In this document: positions 36,438-44,555 of the stretch, one piece after another
Layout: each line of letters begins with the position of its first letter
How positions within the stretch are numbered: the stretch's first letter is position 1
DNA from: a virus
Length of the DNA stretch: 49,580 nt
IMG/VR virus record: IMGVR_UViG_3300032173_000010
Span: 1-49,580 of that record
Strand: one strand, 5' to 3'
Made by a program: the position numbers and the translations under genes
The notes under the pieces: model-generated
Database searches by the model: none
Told to the model about the DNA's origin: nothing
What the model saw: the letters and a program-made list of their open reading frames with translations, nothing else

Positions 36438-37664
36438 ATGGCTGCAAACAAAAAGATTCATATCATCGGTGGTGGAACGGTCGCACATATTGGTCCACAT
36501 TTGGCCTTGTGCGCTCCGGCCTATGGCAAGGTGGCAAATACGATCCATCGCATTTGCTCAGTGAAAGCGCACAGCTTGAATTCCGAACTTCACCTGACCA
36601 AGATGGCAGGCGGGAGCGAACTGGAAACCAATGCTGATATTGCCAAGTTGATTGACGAGATCGTAGCCGACCCAGCCTCGAAGATCGTATTCTTGACTGC
36701 TGCCCTGGTGGACTTCGAGTTGGACGGCAAGGCCGACAAATACGGCAAACGATTGAAGTCTCGTGAGAATCCAAAACTTCATTTGGACTTTGTGCCTTCA
36801 AAGAAGATCGTTGGCAACATCCGAAAACACCGAAAGGATATTTTCGCAGTTGCCTTCAAGACGACTTCGGGTGCCACACCGGAAGAACAATATATCGCTG
36901 GCCTGAACCTTCTGAAAGAAGCCAGCGTCAATTTGGTTCTTGCCAACGACGTGAAGACTCGATTAAACATGGTCATCACGCCGGAAGAGGCTCGTTATCA
37001 CGAAACTACTGATCGTGAAGCTGCCTTGATGGGCCTGATCGAAATGACCTTGCTCCGCTCCCATTTGACCTTTACTCGGTCAACTGTGGTGGCTGGCGAA
37101 GCAGTGCCGTGGGATTCGGAATTGGTGCCTGAATCGCTTCGCACGGTGGTTGACCACTGCATCAGTGCCGGGGCCTATAAACCCTTCCGGGGAGCCACTG
37201 TAGGGCATTTTGCTTGTAAGATAAACGACCATACTTTCCTTACAAGTATTCGGAAGTCAAACTTCAACGATCTGCCGAATACAGGCTTGGTTCGCATTGA
37301 AACCGATGGCCCGGACAATGTGATTGCCTATGGAGCAAAGCCTAGTGTTGGTGGTCAGAGCCAGCGAATCGTATTCAACGACCATGCTGAATACGACTGT
37401 ATTGTACATTTCCACGTTGAACTAAGACCAAATAGTAAAGTTCCAACCGTTTCTCAACGTGAGTTTGAGTGCGGTAGCCATCAATGTGGCGAAAACACCA
37501 GTAAAGGACTAAAGCAATTTGGAAATTTGAGCGCCGTTTATCTTCAAGAGCATGGACCGAATATTGTTTTCAATCGCTCAATCAATCCACAAGAAGTAAT
37601 CGACTTCATTGAAGCTAACTTTGATTTGTCCACAAAAACAGGAGGATGTGTTGGGGCGATGTGA
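36438..37664 (+). CDS. CoaB-like / class II aldolase-like fusion
   Basis: 408 residues. The first half resembles the phosphopantothenoylcysteine synthetase domain of CoaBC (DFP): KIHIIGGGTVAHIGPHLAL, DFVPSKKIVGNIRKH, IFAVAFKTT and VNLVLANDV. The second half (about 230-390) resembles a class II aldolase/adducin head: GHFACKIND, FLTSIRKSNF, KPSVGGQSQR and CIVHFHVELRP, with the metal-binding H-x-H. CoaB ligates cysteine to phosphopantothenate; aldolases of this type cleave sugar phosphates or related carboxylates. Joining them is unusual and the reaction is unknown. GAAGGGTG precedes ATG 36438. Confidence 0.65.
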   Translation: MAANKKIHIIGGGTVAHIGPHLALCAPAYGKVANTIHRICSVKAHSLNSELHLTKMAGGSELETNADIAKLIDEIVADPASKIVFLTAALVDFELDGKADKYGKRLKSRENPKLHLDFVPSKKIVGNIRKHRKDIFAVAFKTTSGATPEEQYIAGLNLLKEASVNLVLANDVKTRLNMVITPEEARYHETTDREAALMGLIEMTLLRSHLTFTRSTVVAGEAVPWDSELVPESLRTVVDHCISAGAYKPFRGATVGHFACKINDHTFLTSIRKSNFNDLPNTGLVRIETDGPDNVIAYGAKPSVGGQSQRIVFNDHAEYDCIVHFHVELRPNSKVPTVSQREFECGSHQCGENTSKGLKQFGNLSAVYLQEHGPNIVFNRSINPQEVIDFIEANFDLSTKTGGCVGAM

Positions 37665-37667
37665 TGA

Positions 37668-38264
37668 ACGGAAGAATTCAGCTATTTTGATCTAACTGAG
37701 GTTGAACAACAAAAAAAATGCTTTCATTACAAAAAATCACTAAGGGACGATTTTCGTAATGCCGTATTCAAACGGGACGGATATGCCTGTGCCATGTGCG
37801 GGCATAAACCTGAGATCGCTGACCAGTTAGACGCTCATCACATCACAGATCGAACCTACATGCCATTCGGCGGCTATTGTGCTGCCAATGGCATTTCTCT
37901 TTGTACGGATCGCTGCACGAAGCACTCGTGGTTAGGTTCGTCTCTTGATTGCCACCAGAAGGCAGAGCATCTTCATGCCACTGGAATTGGAATTCCGGGA
38001 TATGCTCCCGCAGACCTTTATGCTAGAATCAAGTCTTCCTATAAATGGGCTTATTCGCAGAGTCTCAAGCTAGAGATTGAGGCCAATAAAGCCGACGCCA
38101 TGAATCGCATCATCGACGTAATCTCCAAAGAAGAATTGGAGGTCTGTCTCCGCTTGTGTGAAAATACCAGCCCGGAGACGTGGGAATTGACTTGCGATGA
38201 ATTAAGTGAGTGGGAACTCCTCATTAGGGCTTACGGAAAAGGTCGATATGTCCCTGACAACTGA
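37668..38264 (+). CDS. HNH endonuclease-like protein, start codon missing or frameshifted
   Basis: From 37668 the frame encodes FSYFDLTEVEQQKKC, then LRDDFRNAVFKRDGYACAMC, DAHHITDR and LCTDRCTKHSW, a clear HNH-type start and core. No ATG, GTG or TTG lies between the preceding in-frame stop (37665) and the conserved region; ATG 37664 is in another frame and ends after 8 codons. Removing one base after that ATG would restore M-T-E-E-F-S. So there is either a recent one-base insertion or an uncommon start. Later ATGs (37794) would cut off half of the HNH core. C-terminal 90 residues are helical. Confidence 0.6.
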   Translation, partial: TEEFSYFDLTEVEQQKKCFHYKKSLRDDFRNAVFKRDGYACAMCGHKPEIADQLDAHHITDRTYMPFGGYCAANGISLCTDRCTKHSWLGSSLDCHQKAEHLHATGIGIPGYAPADLYARIKSSYKWAYSQSLKLEIEANKADAMNRIIDVISKEELEVCLRLCENTSPETWELTCDELSEWELLIRAYGKGRYVPDN

Positions 38265-39336
38265 ACAAAAAGATGTCCTGAAGCTCCTGGTGGGCAACAT
38301 GGACAACCACCAGATGCAAACTCTTGGTGGATATGCGGGGACTGGAAAATCAACAATTATTCGAGTGATGCTCGACGCCCTTCATCGCAAAGGGCGATCT
38401 TTTTGCGCAGCGGCCTTCACCGGAAAAGCCACTAACGTATTGCGTAAAAAGGGAATGAATGCCAATACGATCCACAGCACCATATATCAGCCCTACAAAG
38501 ACGAAAAGGGCGAGACTGTATGGTTCCTCACAGACAAGTCCGATCTGATGACGAAGGGCGTGGATGGTTTCATCATTGATGAGGCGTCAATGGTGAGCAA
38601 GGAAATACACGACGATCTCATGTCGTTTGGCTTGCCGATTATCTATGTCGGCGATCACGGCCAGCTTGAGCCTATCGGAACCAAATTCAACCTTATGCAG
38701 AATCCAATGTATAAGCTGGAGACGGTTCACCGCAATGCTGGTGAGATTGCATATTTTGCCGAGCATCTTCGTAAGGGGCTATCTGCGAATTCATTTAAGG
38801 GTGCGAAGCAAGTTCAGATCGTCAAAGAAAAAATGATCGAGGATCGACACCTTGCTTCGGTCGATCAGATCATCTGCGCCTTCAATAAGACTCGTGTGGA
38901 ACTCAACGAGCGAGTGCGTATTGAAAAGAAAATCCAATATACCTTCATCGCAAAAGGTGAGAAGGTCATCTGCTTGAGGAACAATAAGAAGCAGGGTCTA
39001 TTCAACGGAATGCAGGGAGTCGTTCAGAAGATTCACAAGAACGACCGCTTCGACTTTATCTCGGACGGAAACTTCTTCGAGAAGGTGCATTACGACCCGG
39101 ATCAGTTCGGCAAGGACTCTAACCAGTTTGACTTCTCGCAGGTTGCGAACCCGTTCGACTACGCATATGCCATCACTTGCCATAAGGCCCAGGGCGATGA
39201 GTGGGGCAACGTAATCGTATATGAACAACGATGCGATAAGTGGGACAACGTGCGATGGTCTTATACAGCGGCCAGCCGTGCGAAAAACGGTCTGATTTGG
39301 ATTGCTGTTGAGGAATATCGGCCTTTTTATCTTTAG
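38248..39336 (+). CDS. Dda/RecD2-like superfamily 1B DNA helicase
   Basis: 362 residues, a compact SF1B helicase like T4 Dda (439 aa). Motif I GGYAGTGKSTII (about 28-39), Ia AAFTGKATNVLR, II FIIDEASMVS, III IIYVGDHGQLEPIG, IV/V region EKVICLRNNKKQGLFNGMQG, and VI YAITCHKAQGDEWGNVIV with YTAASRAKN. It unwinds DNA 5' to 3' and likely acts early in replication or in recombination with the gp46/gp47-like pair. ATG 38248 has AAAGG upstream and overlaps the HNH gene end by 17 bases. Confidence 0.9.
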   Translation: MSLTTEQKDVLKLLVGNMDNHQMQTLGGYAGTGKSTIIRVMLDALHRKGRSFCAAAFTGKATNVLRKKGMNANTIHSTIYQPYKDEKGETVWFLTDKSDLMTKGVDGFIIDEASMVSKEIHDDLMSFGLPIIYVGDHGQLEPIGTKFNLMQNPMYKLETVHRNAGEIAYFAEHLRKGLSANSFKGAKQVQIVKEKMIEDRHLASVDQIICAFNKTRVELNERVRIEKKIQYTFIAKGEKVICLRNNKKQGLFNGMQGVVQKIHKNDRFDFISDGNFFEKVHYDPDQFGKDSNQFDFSQVANPFDYAYAITCHKAQGDEWGNVIVYEQRCDKWDNVRWSYTAASRAKNGLIWIAVEEYRPFYL

Positions 39337-39350
39337 AAACCAAATTACAA

Positions 39351-39509
39351 ATGATATTTGGGATCAAGGGTGGCAGATACGACACGCCATTTTTCAATGG
39401 ATTAACAAACGAAAATTGGATTCGACCGCTTGCAGATAATCGCCCGATGGACGAAAAATTCTTCTTCCACCGACTTCTGATTTTACAGTTTCGCCGATTC
39501 GTGGTATGA
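39351..39509 (+). CDS. possible small ORF, 52 aa
   Basis: A 52-residue frame (MIFGIKGGRYDTPFFNGL...) fills the gap between the helicase and the RNase P promoter. No ribosome-binding site is seen and its end overlaps the promoter, so it may not be expressed. It reads like a normal protein segment, so I list it with low confidence. Confidence 0.25.
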   Translation: MIFGIKGGRYDTPFFNGLTNENWIRPLADNRPMDEKFFFHRLLILQFRRFVV

Positions 39510-39510
39510 T
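39482..39510 (+). promoter_or_regulatory. promoter of the RNase P RNA
   Basis: TTTACA (39482-39487), 17-bp spacer ending CGTGG, TATGAT (39505-39510). Same design as the promoter of the structured RNA at 21245. Confidence 0.75.
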
Positions 39511-39546
39511 CTATCGCACCAGTCAAGCTCCATCAGTATGATATAA

Positions 39547-39851
39547 GGGGATGCAACAAGGTCGAGTCGTCGCTGTGATTCCTCGCAAGGGGAGATCATA
39601 GAGGAAGTTCTGGACACCACTGCTTTTAAGGTAGGAGCGAAAACCCCGAAAGGGGCGAATAGCGTTTGAACTACCGAGGGTGCAAGCCATACAGACCAAA
39701 ACCTCGTACTCGTACAACGGGTACGAGGTACGCCGGTGAGCAGGGCGTCATCATGGTCGGGTCGGTGCAGTCCGCAAGGACCGGAGGCAACTCCGAGATA
39801 AATGACGACATAGAACAAAATCCAGGCTACGGACGGTTGCATCTCCTTTTT
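39547..39851 (+). ncRNA. rnpB: RNase P RNA
   Basis: About 300 nt with the helices of a bacterial RNase P RNA in order. P1: GGGGATGCAAC (39547-39557) with GTTGCATCTCC (39836-39846), 11 bp, followed by T5. P2: GTCGTC (39566-39571) with GACGAC (39804-39809). P3: CTGTGAT/ATCATAG (39573-39601). Right after it, GAGGAAGTTCTGGACACC matches conserved region I (GAGGAAAGTCCGGGC), and its TTCTGGA pairs with TCCAGG (39821-39826) to make P4, next to AGAAC. The interior has GAGGGTGCAAG (like AGGGTGAAA) and three GNRA-capped hairpins (CCCC GAAA GGGG; GTCC GCAA GGAC; CGGAG GCAA CTCCG). AGATAAATGACGACATAGAAC mirrors E. coli AGATGAATGACTGTC...AGAAC. It would trim tRNA 5' ends. Confidence 0.85.
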
Positions 39852-39871
39852 CACCTTACAAGGGAGATAAC

Positions 39872-40351
39872 ATGCGTGCCGAAACCGTCCACGTTACGGA
39901 CCACGCTTTACTGCGATGGAAAGAACGTGCGTCAAAAACAGGAGAAGTCAACGTACAGGAAATCATTCAAGCTGTTAAAGATTCCAGGGTCATCAAGAAA
40001 AACGAACCTTTGCCCTATCCGCTCCCTCGTTTAGATGGATCGGTTTACAGCTTCAATGCCGGAGTGTTGTTCATTCTCGAATCAGTAACAATTGATGAAT
40101 ATCGGCTTGTCACAGTAATTGCCGACGAGCCAACATATCGGGGAATCGCCCGACCACCCAAAACAACAAGCAATCCTCGAAAGAGACAAAAATATGCGGA
40201 AGCTCAAAAGATGGAAATTGACATCCCCAGCTTCGACAGTTTCGTTGAAGAACGGCAATGGCTTACGGACGAGAAGCGACGACTCGAACGTGAACTAGCG
40301 ACGACGCAATTTGGAAGTATTCCTCCCCAAGATGGGCATGATGGCAAATGA
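39872..40351 (+). CDS. hypothetical protein, 159 aa
   Basis: Not recognised. 159 residues with AAGGGAGATAAC before the ATG. HVTDHALLRWKERA and VQEIIQAVKDSRVI followed by YSFNAGVLFILESV and RLVTVIADEPT give an alpha/beta order like the small RelE/DUF4258-type folds (H..R..eR....I..ai), then a basic tail and a C-terminal helix. Whether it is an RNase-like toxin or an unrelated fold cannot be told from sequence. Confidence 0.5.
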   Translation: MRAETVHVTDHALLRWKERASKTGEVNVQEIIQAVKDSRVIKKNEPLPYPLPRLDGSVYSFNAGVLFILESVTIDEYRLVTVIADEPTYRGIARPPKTTSNPRKRQKYAEAQKMEIDIPSFDSFVEERQWLTDEKRRLERELATTQFGSIPPQDGHDGK

Positions 40352-40383
40352 GTAAGCCGTGGGTAAACAGTACATAATGTTGT

Positions 40384-40665
40384 ATGAGGTACGACATTAT
40401 TCAAAGTTTACCCTTCCGAATATACCTGTTGGAAGTAGATGGAACTGCACAGTATTGGATTCATCGGTTCAAGCATGACGACGATTTCCGAACGGACATA
40501 CGCACCTTTAGTGCTACGTCCAAAAATTCAAGCCCCGACTCAATCGTTAGGGGCTTGATCGCTTTCTTAGAAAGCGAAGGATACATTAACGTCGCCGAGT
40601 TAGTTTCCGAAGAATACAAAGCTGGCGTTGTCAGCACCCGATCTCGACTCATAGAAAGAGACTAA
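40384..40665 (+). CDS. hypothetical protein, 93 aa
   Basis: Not recognised. 93 residues; beta strands (FRIYLLEVDGTAQYWIHRF) then two helices (SIVRGLIAFLESEGYINVAELVSEEY). The start codon ATGAGG has no clear ribosome-binding site. It ends 2 bases before the next gene. Confidence 0.5.
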   Translation: MRYDIIQSLPFRIYLLEVDGTAQYWIHRFKHDDDFRTDIRTFSATSKNSSPDSIVRGLIAFLESEGYINVAELVSEEYKAGVVSTRSRLIERD

Positions 40666-40667
40666 TC

Positions 40668-41588
40668 ATGTCAGAGCATATTGAGTTCACTCCCAATGGA
40701 CTCGTGCTTCACAAGTGGAACAGCAGCAAGCGCAAGTTTGTTCGCAAGCGTCCCAAAAAACTGAGCATCATTACTCATCTTCGCTCCCGCTGCGAGATTG
40801 CTGAAGGGACCACCCTGAAGCAAATCTTCGAGACGGTGGACAAATACAAGTTCTTGAAGTTGGTGATTTCCCAATATTCATGGTGCCGTCAACTGGACGA
40901 GTTCCACGCACAGGCTCAAGAGCCTCAACGATTCGATCCCGACGATACCGATCCTCTTGAATATCTGGAACTCTATCACCATCCAGAAGTTCACAAGTTG
41001 ACCGAGAAGAAGAAACACCCTGGCGGTATGCGTGAGAGTACCATCACTGTTGACTTCGATACTTCAGTTGGCTTCCACGGCATCGGTCCTGCAAAAGAGG
41101 ACATGAAGAGTGCAGCACTACCAGATGGGAATATCAACTATTCTGTATCCTACAGCCCTATGTGGAAGCTGGCTGATCTGCCAGTCAGACTCAACAAGAC
41201 CTTTGACGTTTACGAACCATTCGATACCAACAACCCCAAAAAGCGTCCAGAAAAACTGTTGACGGCCACTCGTGAATATACCCTGTTGGAAGTTCTCGAC
41301 GCCATCTATTGGGATATTTCGTTCATGGGTGGACCAGAGGACAACGCCAATTTCATCGAACAGATGAACGAAACGATGGATCAGATCAAAAGCGGCCAAG
41401 TGCCAATGATCCCTATCGAGCAAGTATTCACCGACATGAAGGAAGAAACGCCAGACAACGCATCCGAGGAAGACGAACCAAAAAAGATGAAGGTTCTGAT
41501 GCACCCTGACGTTGCACGCTTCTTTGGTTGCGACCCGGACAGCATCCCACTGGATGACAAAGAGATCATCCGTGACGACGAGTCTTGA
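40668..41588 (+). CDS. hypothetical protein, 306 aa
   Basis: Not recognised. 306 residues, strongly charged, with a basic N-terminal 40 residues and an acidic C-terminus. The centre contains EYLELYHHPEVHKLTEKKK and a beta domain (STITVDFDTSVGFHGIG). No membrane segments or catalytic motifs stand out. It could be a structural or scaffold protein, which is a guess from composition. The next promoter begins over its stop codon. Confidence 0.5.
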   Translation: MSEHIEFTPNGLVLHKWNSSKRKFVRKRPKKLSIITHLRSRCEIAEGTTLKQIFETVDKYKFLKLVISQYSWCRQLDEFHAQAQEPQRFDPDDTDPLEYLELYHHPEVHKLTEKKKHPGGMRESTITVDFDTSVGFHGIGPAKEDMKSAALPDGNINYSVSYSPMWKLADLPVRLNKTFDVYEPFDTNNPKKRPEKLLTATREYTLLEVLDAIYWDISFMGGPEDNANFIEQMNETMDQIKSGQVPMIPIEQVFTDMKEETPDNASEEDEPKKMKVLMHPDVARFFGCDPDSIPLDDKEIIRDDES

Positions 41589-41613
41589 CGCTTCTTTTTA
41601 TTTGCTGTACAAT
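41585..41613 (+). promoter_or_regulatory. promoter of the 41640-44930 gene series
   Basis: TTGACG (41585-41590), 17-bp spacer, TACAAT (41608-41613), the closest match to the sigma70 consensus in the window. It overlaps the end of the preceding gene and can drive the series that includes lysyl-tRNA synthetase. Confidence 0.8.
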
Positions 41614-41639
41614 ACGAACCTCAAGAAAGGCGGCTTGTC

Positions 41640-42014
41640 ATGATTGTGGTGAAAGAAATCCTACATGCTGGCGGTGCCTGCCCTTTTCAAGTTGAAGGGA
41701 AGACCGAGCAGGGCGAAGAAATATACGCTCGTTATCGTTGGGGGCGACTTAGAGTCGAAATAACCCACGAGAACGGCGAGCGTGATATTGTCTTCACTAA
41801 ACAGATTGGCGACGACCAAAACGACGACGAAGAAATTGCCAAAATGCGAGAGGCTGGAATGAGCGAGGAACGTCTCGCTCAGATGGCCGAAACCTTCAAA
41901 AATATCCGAGCATATTCAGAGGGTCAACCTCTGTGTTTTGACGGACATATGGACATGGATAAACTCCGTGCCGCTACCGAAGGCGAAATAGAGTGGCCTG
42001 AGTATCAGGAATAA
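41640..42014 (+). CDS. hypothetical protein, 124 aa
   Basis: Not recognised. 124 acidic residues, first gene after the promoter at 41585. Strands ACPFQVEGKTEQGEEIYARYRWG and RLRVEITHENG suggest a small beta domain; the C-terminus is helical (EEIAKMREAGMSEERLAQM). AAGAAAGGCGG precedes the ATG. Confidence 0.55.
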   Translation: MIVVKEILHAGGACPFQVEGKTEQGEEIYARYRWGRLRVEITHENGERDIVFTKQIGDDQNDDEEIAKMREAGMSEERLAQMAETFKNIRAYSEGQPLCFDGHMDMDKLRAATEGEIEWPEYQE

Positions 42015-42017
42015 ACA

Positions 42018-42509
42018 ATGTGGCCTTTTAACAGGAGAAAGAAAATGGGTGGACTCAACGAATCCGTTCTGGAGTCTGACAAGGGTAAAAAGAAAAAAGA
42101 TGCCGGGGCTGCAAGTCCTAGCATGGGCGGCTCGCCGGGAACCATCCTTGCGCCTGACTATGTTCAACCACCGACGAACGTAGTGCCGCCACCGCCGCTT
42201 AACTTGCAGGGAACTGGTGTTCCTATGCAGACCCAGGCCATTCGACAACATATGAATAATGGACAAGTCCATTTGCATGTGGATGCACCACAGTCACTCA
42301 AGGCTGCTGTGCCTGTCGCCGAATGGTTCGTCATCATGCGACACCTGCGTTCCCTGAATCCGTTCACCTTTGTCGATGCAGAAAACAAGTGCGTGGCGTA
42401 TTTACGCCCTTACGTTCATGGCGGTCTATTCGAGGTCGCCATTGAACTGGCTCCGATTGAAATCGGACCTCGTTTCAACGATATGAATGCCGTCACCGGC
42501 AAGAGATAA
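42018..42509 (+). CDS. hypothetical protein, 163 aa
   Basis: Not recognised. 163 residues: a basic N-terminus, a Pro/Gly-rich linker (residues 30-75) and a folded C-terminal domain (VPVAEWFVIMRHLRSLNPFTF... AYLRPYVHGGLFEVAIEL). An ATG at 42045 is also possible. It starts 3 bases after the previous stop and lies 6 bases before lysyl-tRNA synthetase. Confidence 0.5.
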   Translation: MWPFNRRKKMGGLNESVLESDKGKKKKDAGAASPSMGGSPGTILAPDYVQPPTNVVPPPPLNLQGTGVPMQTQAIRQHMNNGQVHLHVDAPQSLKAAVPVAEWFVIMRHLRSLNPFTFVDAENKCVAYLRPYVHGGLFEVAIELAPIEIGPRFNDMNAVTGKR

Positions 42510-42515
42510 TCAATC

Positions 42516-43898
42516 ATGAGCAACAACCCTGTTGACGAACGCCGAGCCAAGTTAGACGATCTAAAGGCCAAGGGACACCGGCCTTTCGATATGTCCATTA
42601 TTGATCCAGCACCAACGAACATTGATATTGTTCGTGACAGCTTTGATGCCTCTTTCACCAAGGAAGATGGCCCGGAGTTTGTTATTGTTGGTCGGTGTGC
42701 GCTCAAGCGGGGTCATGGAAAGCTGTCCTTCCTCACCATTACAAGTGAGGATGGACAAATTCAAGTTGCTATCGACCAGTCTAAGTTTGCTGGTCCTGTA
42801 GCCCAACGATGGGATTGGCCACAATACGAAGCGTTGGACCTGGGGGATATTGTCGCCGTAAAGGGTCGTCTGGCCGCTACTCAGCGTGGCGAAATTACCA
42901 TTTGGGCTGATGCGTTTCGTATTGCCTCTAAGGCTCTCACGCCACCGCCAGACAAGGTTCACGGGTTAAATGACCCGGAACTCAAGTATCGTCTTCGTCA
43001 CGTTGATATGTGGACCAACCCGGACACCATGAAGGTGTTTCGGCAGCGATCCAATATTATTCGTGATATTCGCACGATGATGTATGATCGTGGCTTCGAT
43101 GAAGTCGAAACTCCAATCCTGCAAGCGTCGGCTGGTGGTGCTATCGCCAAGCCATTCATGACACATCACAATGCCCTCGATATTGGCATGTTCCTTCGTA
43201 TTGCTCCTGAGCTATATCTGAAGAAGTTGCTCATTGGTGGCATGAACAAGGTCTTCGAGATCGGCAAGAACTTCCGCAATGAAGGCGTCAGCCCTCGCCA
43301 CAACCCTGAATTCACGTCTATGGAGGCTTACCAAGCCTTCGGCAACTACGAGACGATGATGAAGCTGGTTGAGGCTCTTGTCGTCAACCAAGTGGAAAAG
43401 ATTCACGGTCGCCTGACGGATATCCCCTACAAGGAACATCTGCTAAACTTCACGCCGCCGTTCAAGCGAGTATCTTTGCAAGAACTGGTTGAAAACGGTT
43501 CGCCTGAGCAGCGATTCCAGGCATACGAAGACACGATTGAATCAACACTGATTCAACCAACCTTTGTTATGCACATGCCTGCTAGTGTAGTGCCATTGGC
43601 ACGACCATTTGATGATATAAACCAAGGATACGCAGAGACGTTTGAACTGGTCATTGGCGGCATGGAAATTGCGCCAGGATATACCGAGTTGAATGACCCG
43701 GATATTCAACTGGAAAATTTCCAAAAGCAAGCCAAGGACGGTCACGTTATGGATCAAGACTTCGTAGATGCCATAAAGACAGGTATGCCTCCGGCTGGCG
43801 GTCTTGGACTTGGCATCGACCGTCTTGTGGCTATCCTGACTAATCAGGCTACCATTCGAGACGTAATTGCATTCCCACTATTAAGGCCGAGGGACTAA
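42516..43898 (+). CDS. lysS: lysyl-tRNA synthetase, class II
   Basis: 460 residues (E. coli 505). N-terminal OB-fold for anticodon binding (residues 55-150: VIVGRCALKRGHGKLSFL, ALDLGDIVAVKG, ELTI-type strand EITIWAD). Catalytic core: RSNIIRDIRTMMYDRGFDEVETPIL (motif 1 region), VFEIGKNFRNEGVSPRHNPE (motif 2, arginine present), EMAP-type block GGMEIAPGYTELNDP and GGLGLGIDRLVAILT (motif 3 with GxDR). All active-site blocks appear intact, so it should charge tRNA-Lys. No tRNA-Lys gene is in the window; it may serve a host tRNA or one elsewhere. Overlaps the next gene by one base. Confidence 0.93.
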   Translation: MSNNPVDERRAKLDDLKAKGHRPFDMSIIDPAPTNIDIVRDSFDASFTKEDGPEFVIVGRCALKRGHGKLSFLTITSEDGQIQVAIDQSKFAGPVAQRWDWPQYEALDLGDIVAVKGRLAATQRGEITIWADAFRIASKALTPPPDKVHGLNDPELKYRLRHVDMWTNPDTMKVFRQRSNIIRDIRTMMYDRGFDEVETPILQASAGGAIAKPFMTHHNALDIGMFLRIAPELYLKKLLIGGMNKVFEIGKNFRNEGVSPRHNPEFTSMEAYQAFGNYETMMKLVEALVVNQVEKIHGRLTDIPYKEHLLNFTPPFKRVSLQELVENGSPEQRFQAYEDTIESTLIQPTFVMHMPASVVPLARPFDDINQGYAETFELVIGGMEIAPGYTELNDPDIQLENFQKQAKDGHVMDQDFVDAIKTGMPPAGGLGLGIDRLVAILTNQATIRDVIAFPLLRPRD

Positions 43899-44266
43899 TG
43901 GACAACAAAGTGTGGCAGGAGTTTTACTGCGGTGAGTGTTCGGGCTATTTTCGGGTAAGACTGAATATAGCCCTCACCATCGGCGTGGAAATTGTCTGCC
44001 CTAAATGTAAACATAAACACCATCGCTTCATCAAGGATGGTGTGATTTACGAAAATGGCCGTGGAGAAAACGGTGCCAAAGAAGAAATCTGCCCACCTTT
44101 GTCGGCCTACAGCAAAGAACCACTGACGGCCAAGATGAAATCAGCCACACGGCGACGAGACGGCGTGAAGATTGAGAAAGAAGAAGACCTCAATGCACGC
44201 AGTCCAATAGCCGATGCGATGATTAAGGAACGATGGTTCGAGTTGTATGGAGGTAACATTGGATGA
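43898..44266 (+). CDS. zinc-ribbon protein, 122 aa
   Basis: 122 residues. FYCGECSGYFRVRL and IVCPKCKHKHHRF make a classic two-knuckle zinc ribbon in the first 50 residues; the rest is charged and helical. Probably binds nucleic acid or a protein. The ATG overlaps the last base of the synthetase stop (TAATG), and its end overlaps the next gene. Confidence 0.6.
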   Translation: MDNKVWQEFYCGECSGYFRVRLNIALTIGVEIVCPKCKHKHHRFIKDGVIYENGRGENGAKEEICPPLSAYSKEPLTAKMKSATRRRDGVKIEKEEDLNARSPIADAMIKERWFELYGGNIG

Positions 44267-44544
44267 AGACTTTCTATGATCCCCATCCTGGTCGTGCTGG
44301 TGCGAGCATCGCATTGCCAGAAATCGTGCTTCTCGTAGCGAGAGGACTTGATGGAAAGGAAATGGAAGTTCCTGATGCTGTCAGGATCATCCAAGATGCT
44401 GCCAATAGCTTGGTTGCTGATGGCACCTTCGGTGATGCCAAAGCAGAAGATCACAAAGATTATATCGGTCTAATGTTAACCGAAGGTGAAGGCGGTGCAG
44501 AGGATTTTCCAAAGCACTCATTTCGAGTCATTCGCTACAAATAA
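44263..44544 (+). CDS. hypothetical protein, 93 aa
   Basis: Not recognised. 93 residues; GASIALPEIVLLVARGLDGKE and DAVRIIQDAANSLVADGTF are helical. It overlaps the previous gene by 4 bases (ATGA). Expressed in the series from the promoter at 41585. Confidence 0.5.
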   Translation: MKTFYDPHPGRAGASIALPEIVLLVARGLDGKEMEVPDAVRIIQDAANSLVADGTFGDAKAEDHKDYIGLMLTEGEGGAEDFPKHSFRVIRYK

Positions 44545-44555
44545 AGGAGACGCAT

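Noticed and set aside
37759-37794. ATG 37759 as start of the HNH gene
   Set aside because: It is in a different frame from the HNH core.
39666-40034. Open frame across the RNase P RNA and next gene
   Set aside because: It overlaps conserved RNase P helices and a well-supported gene in another frame.
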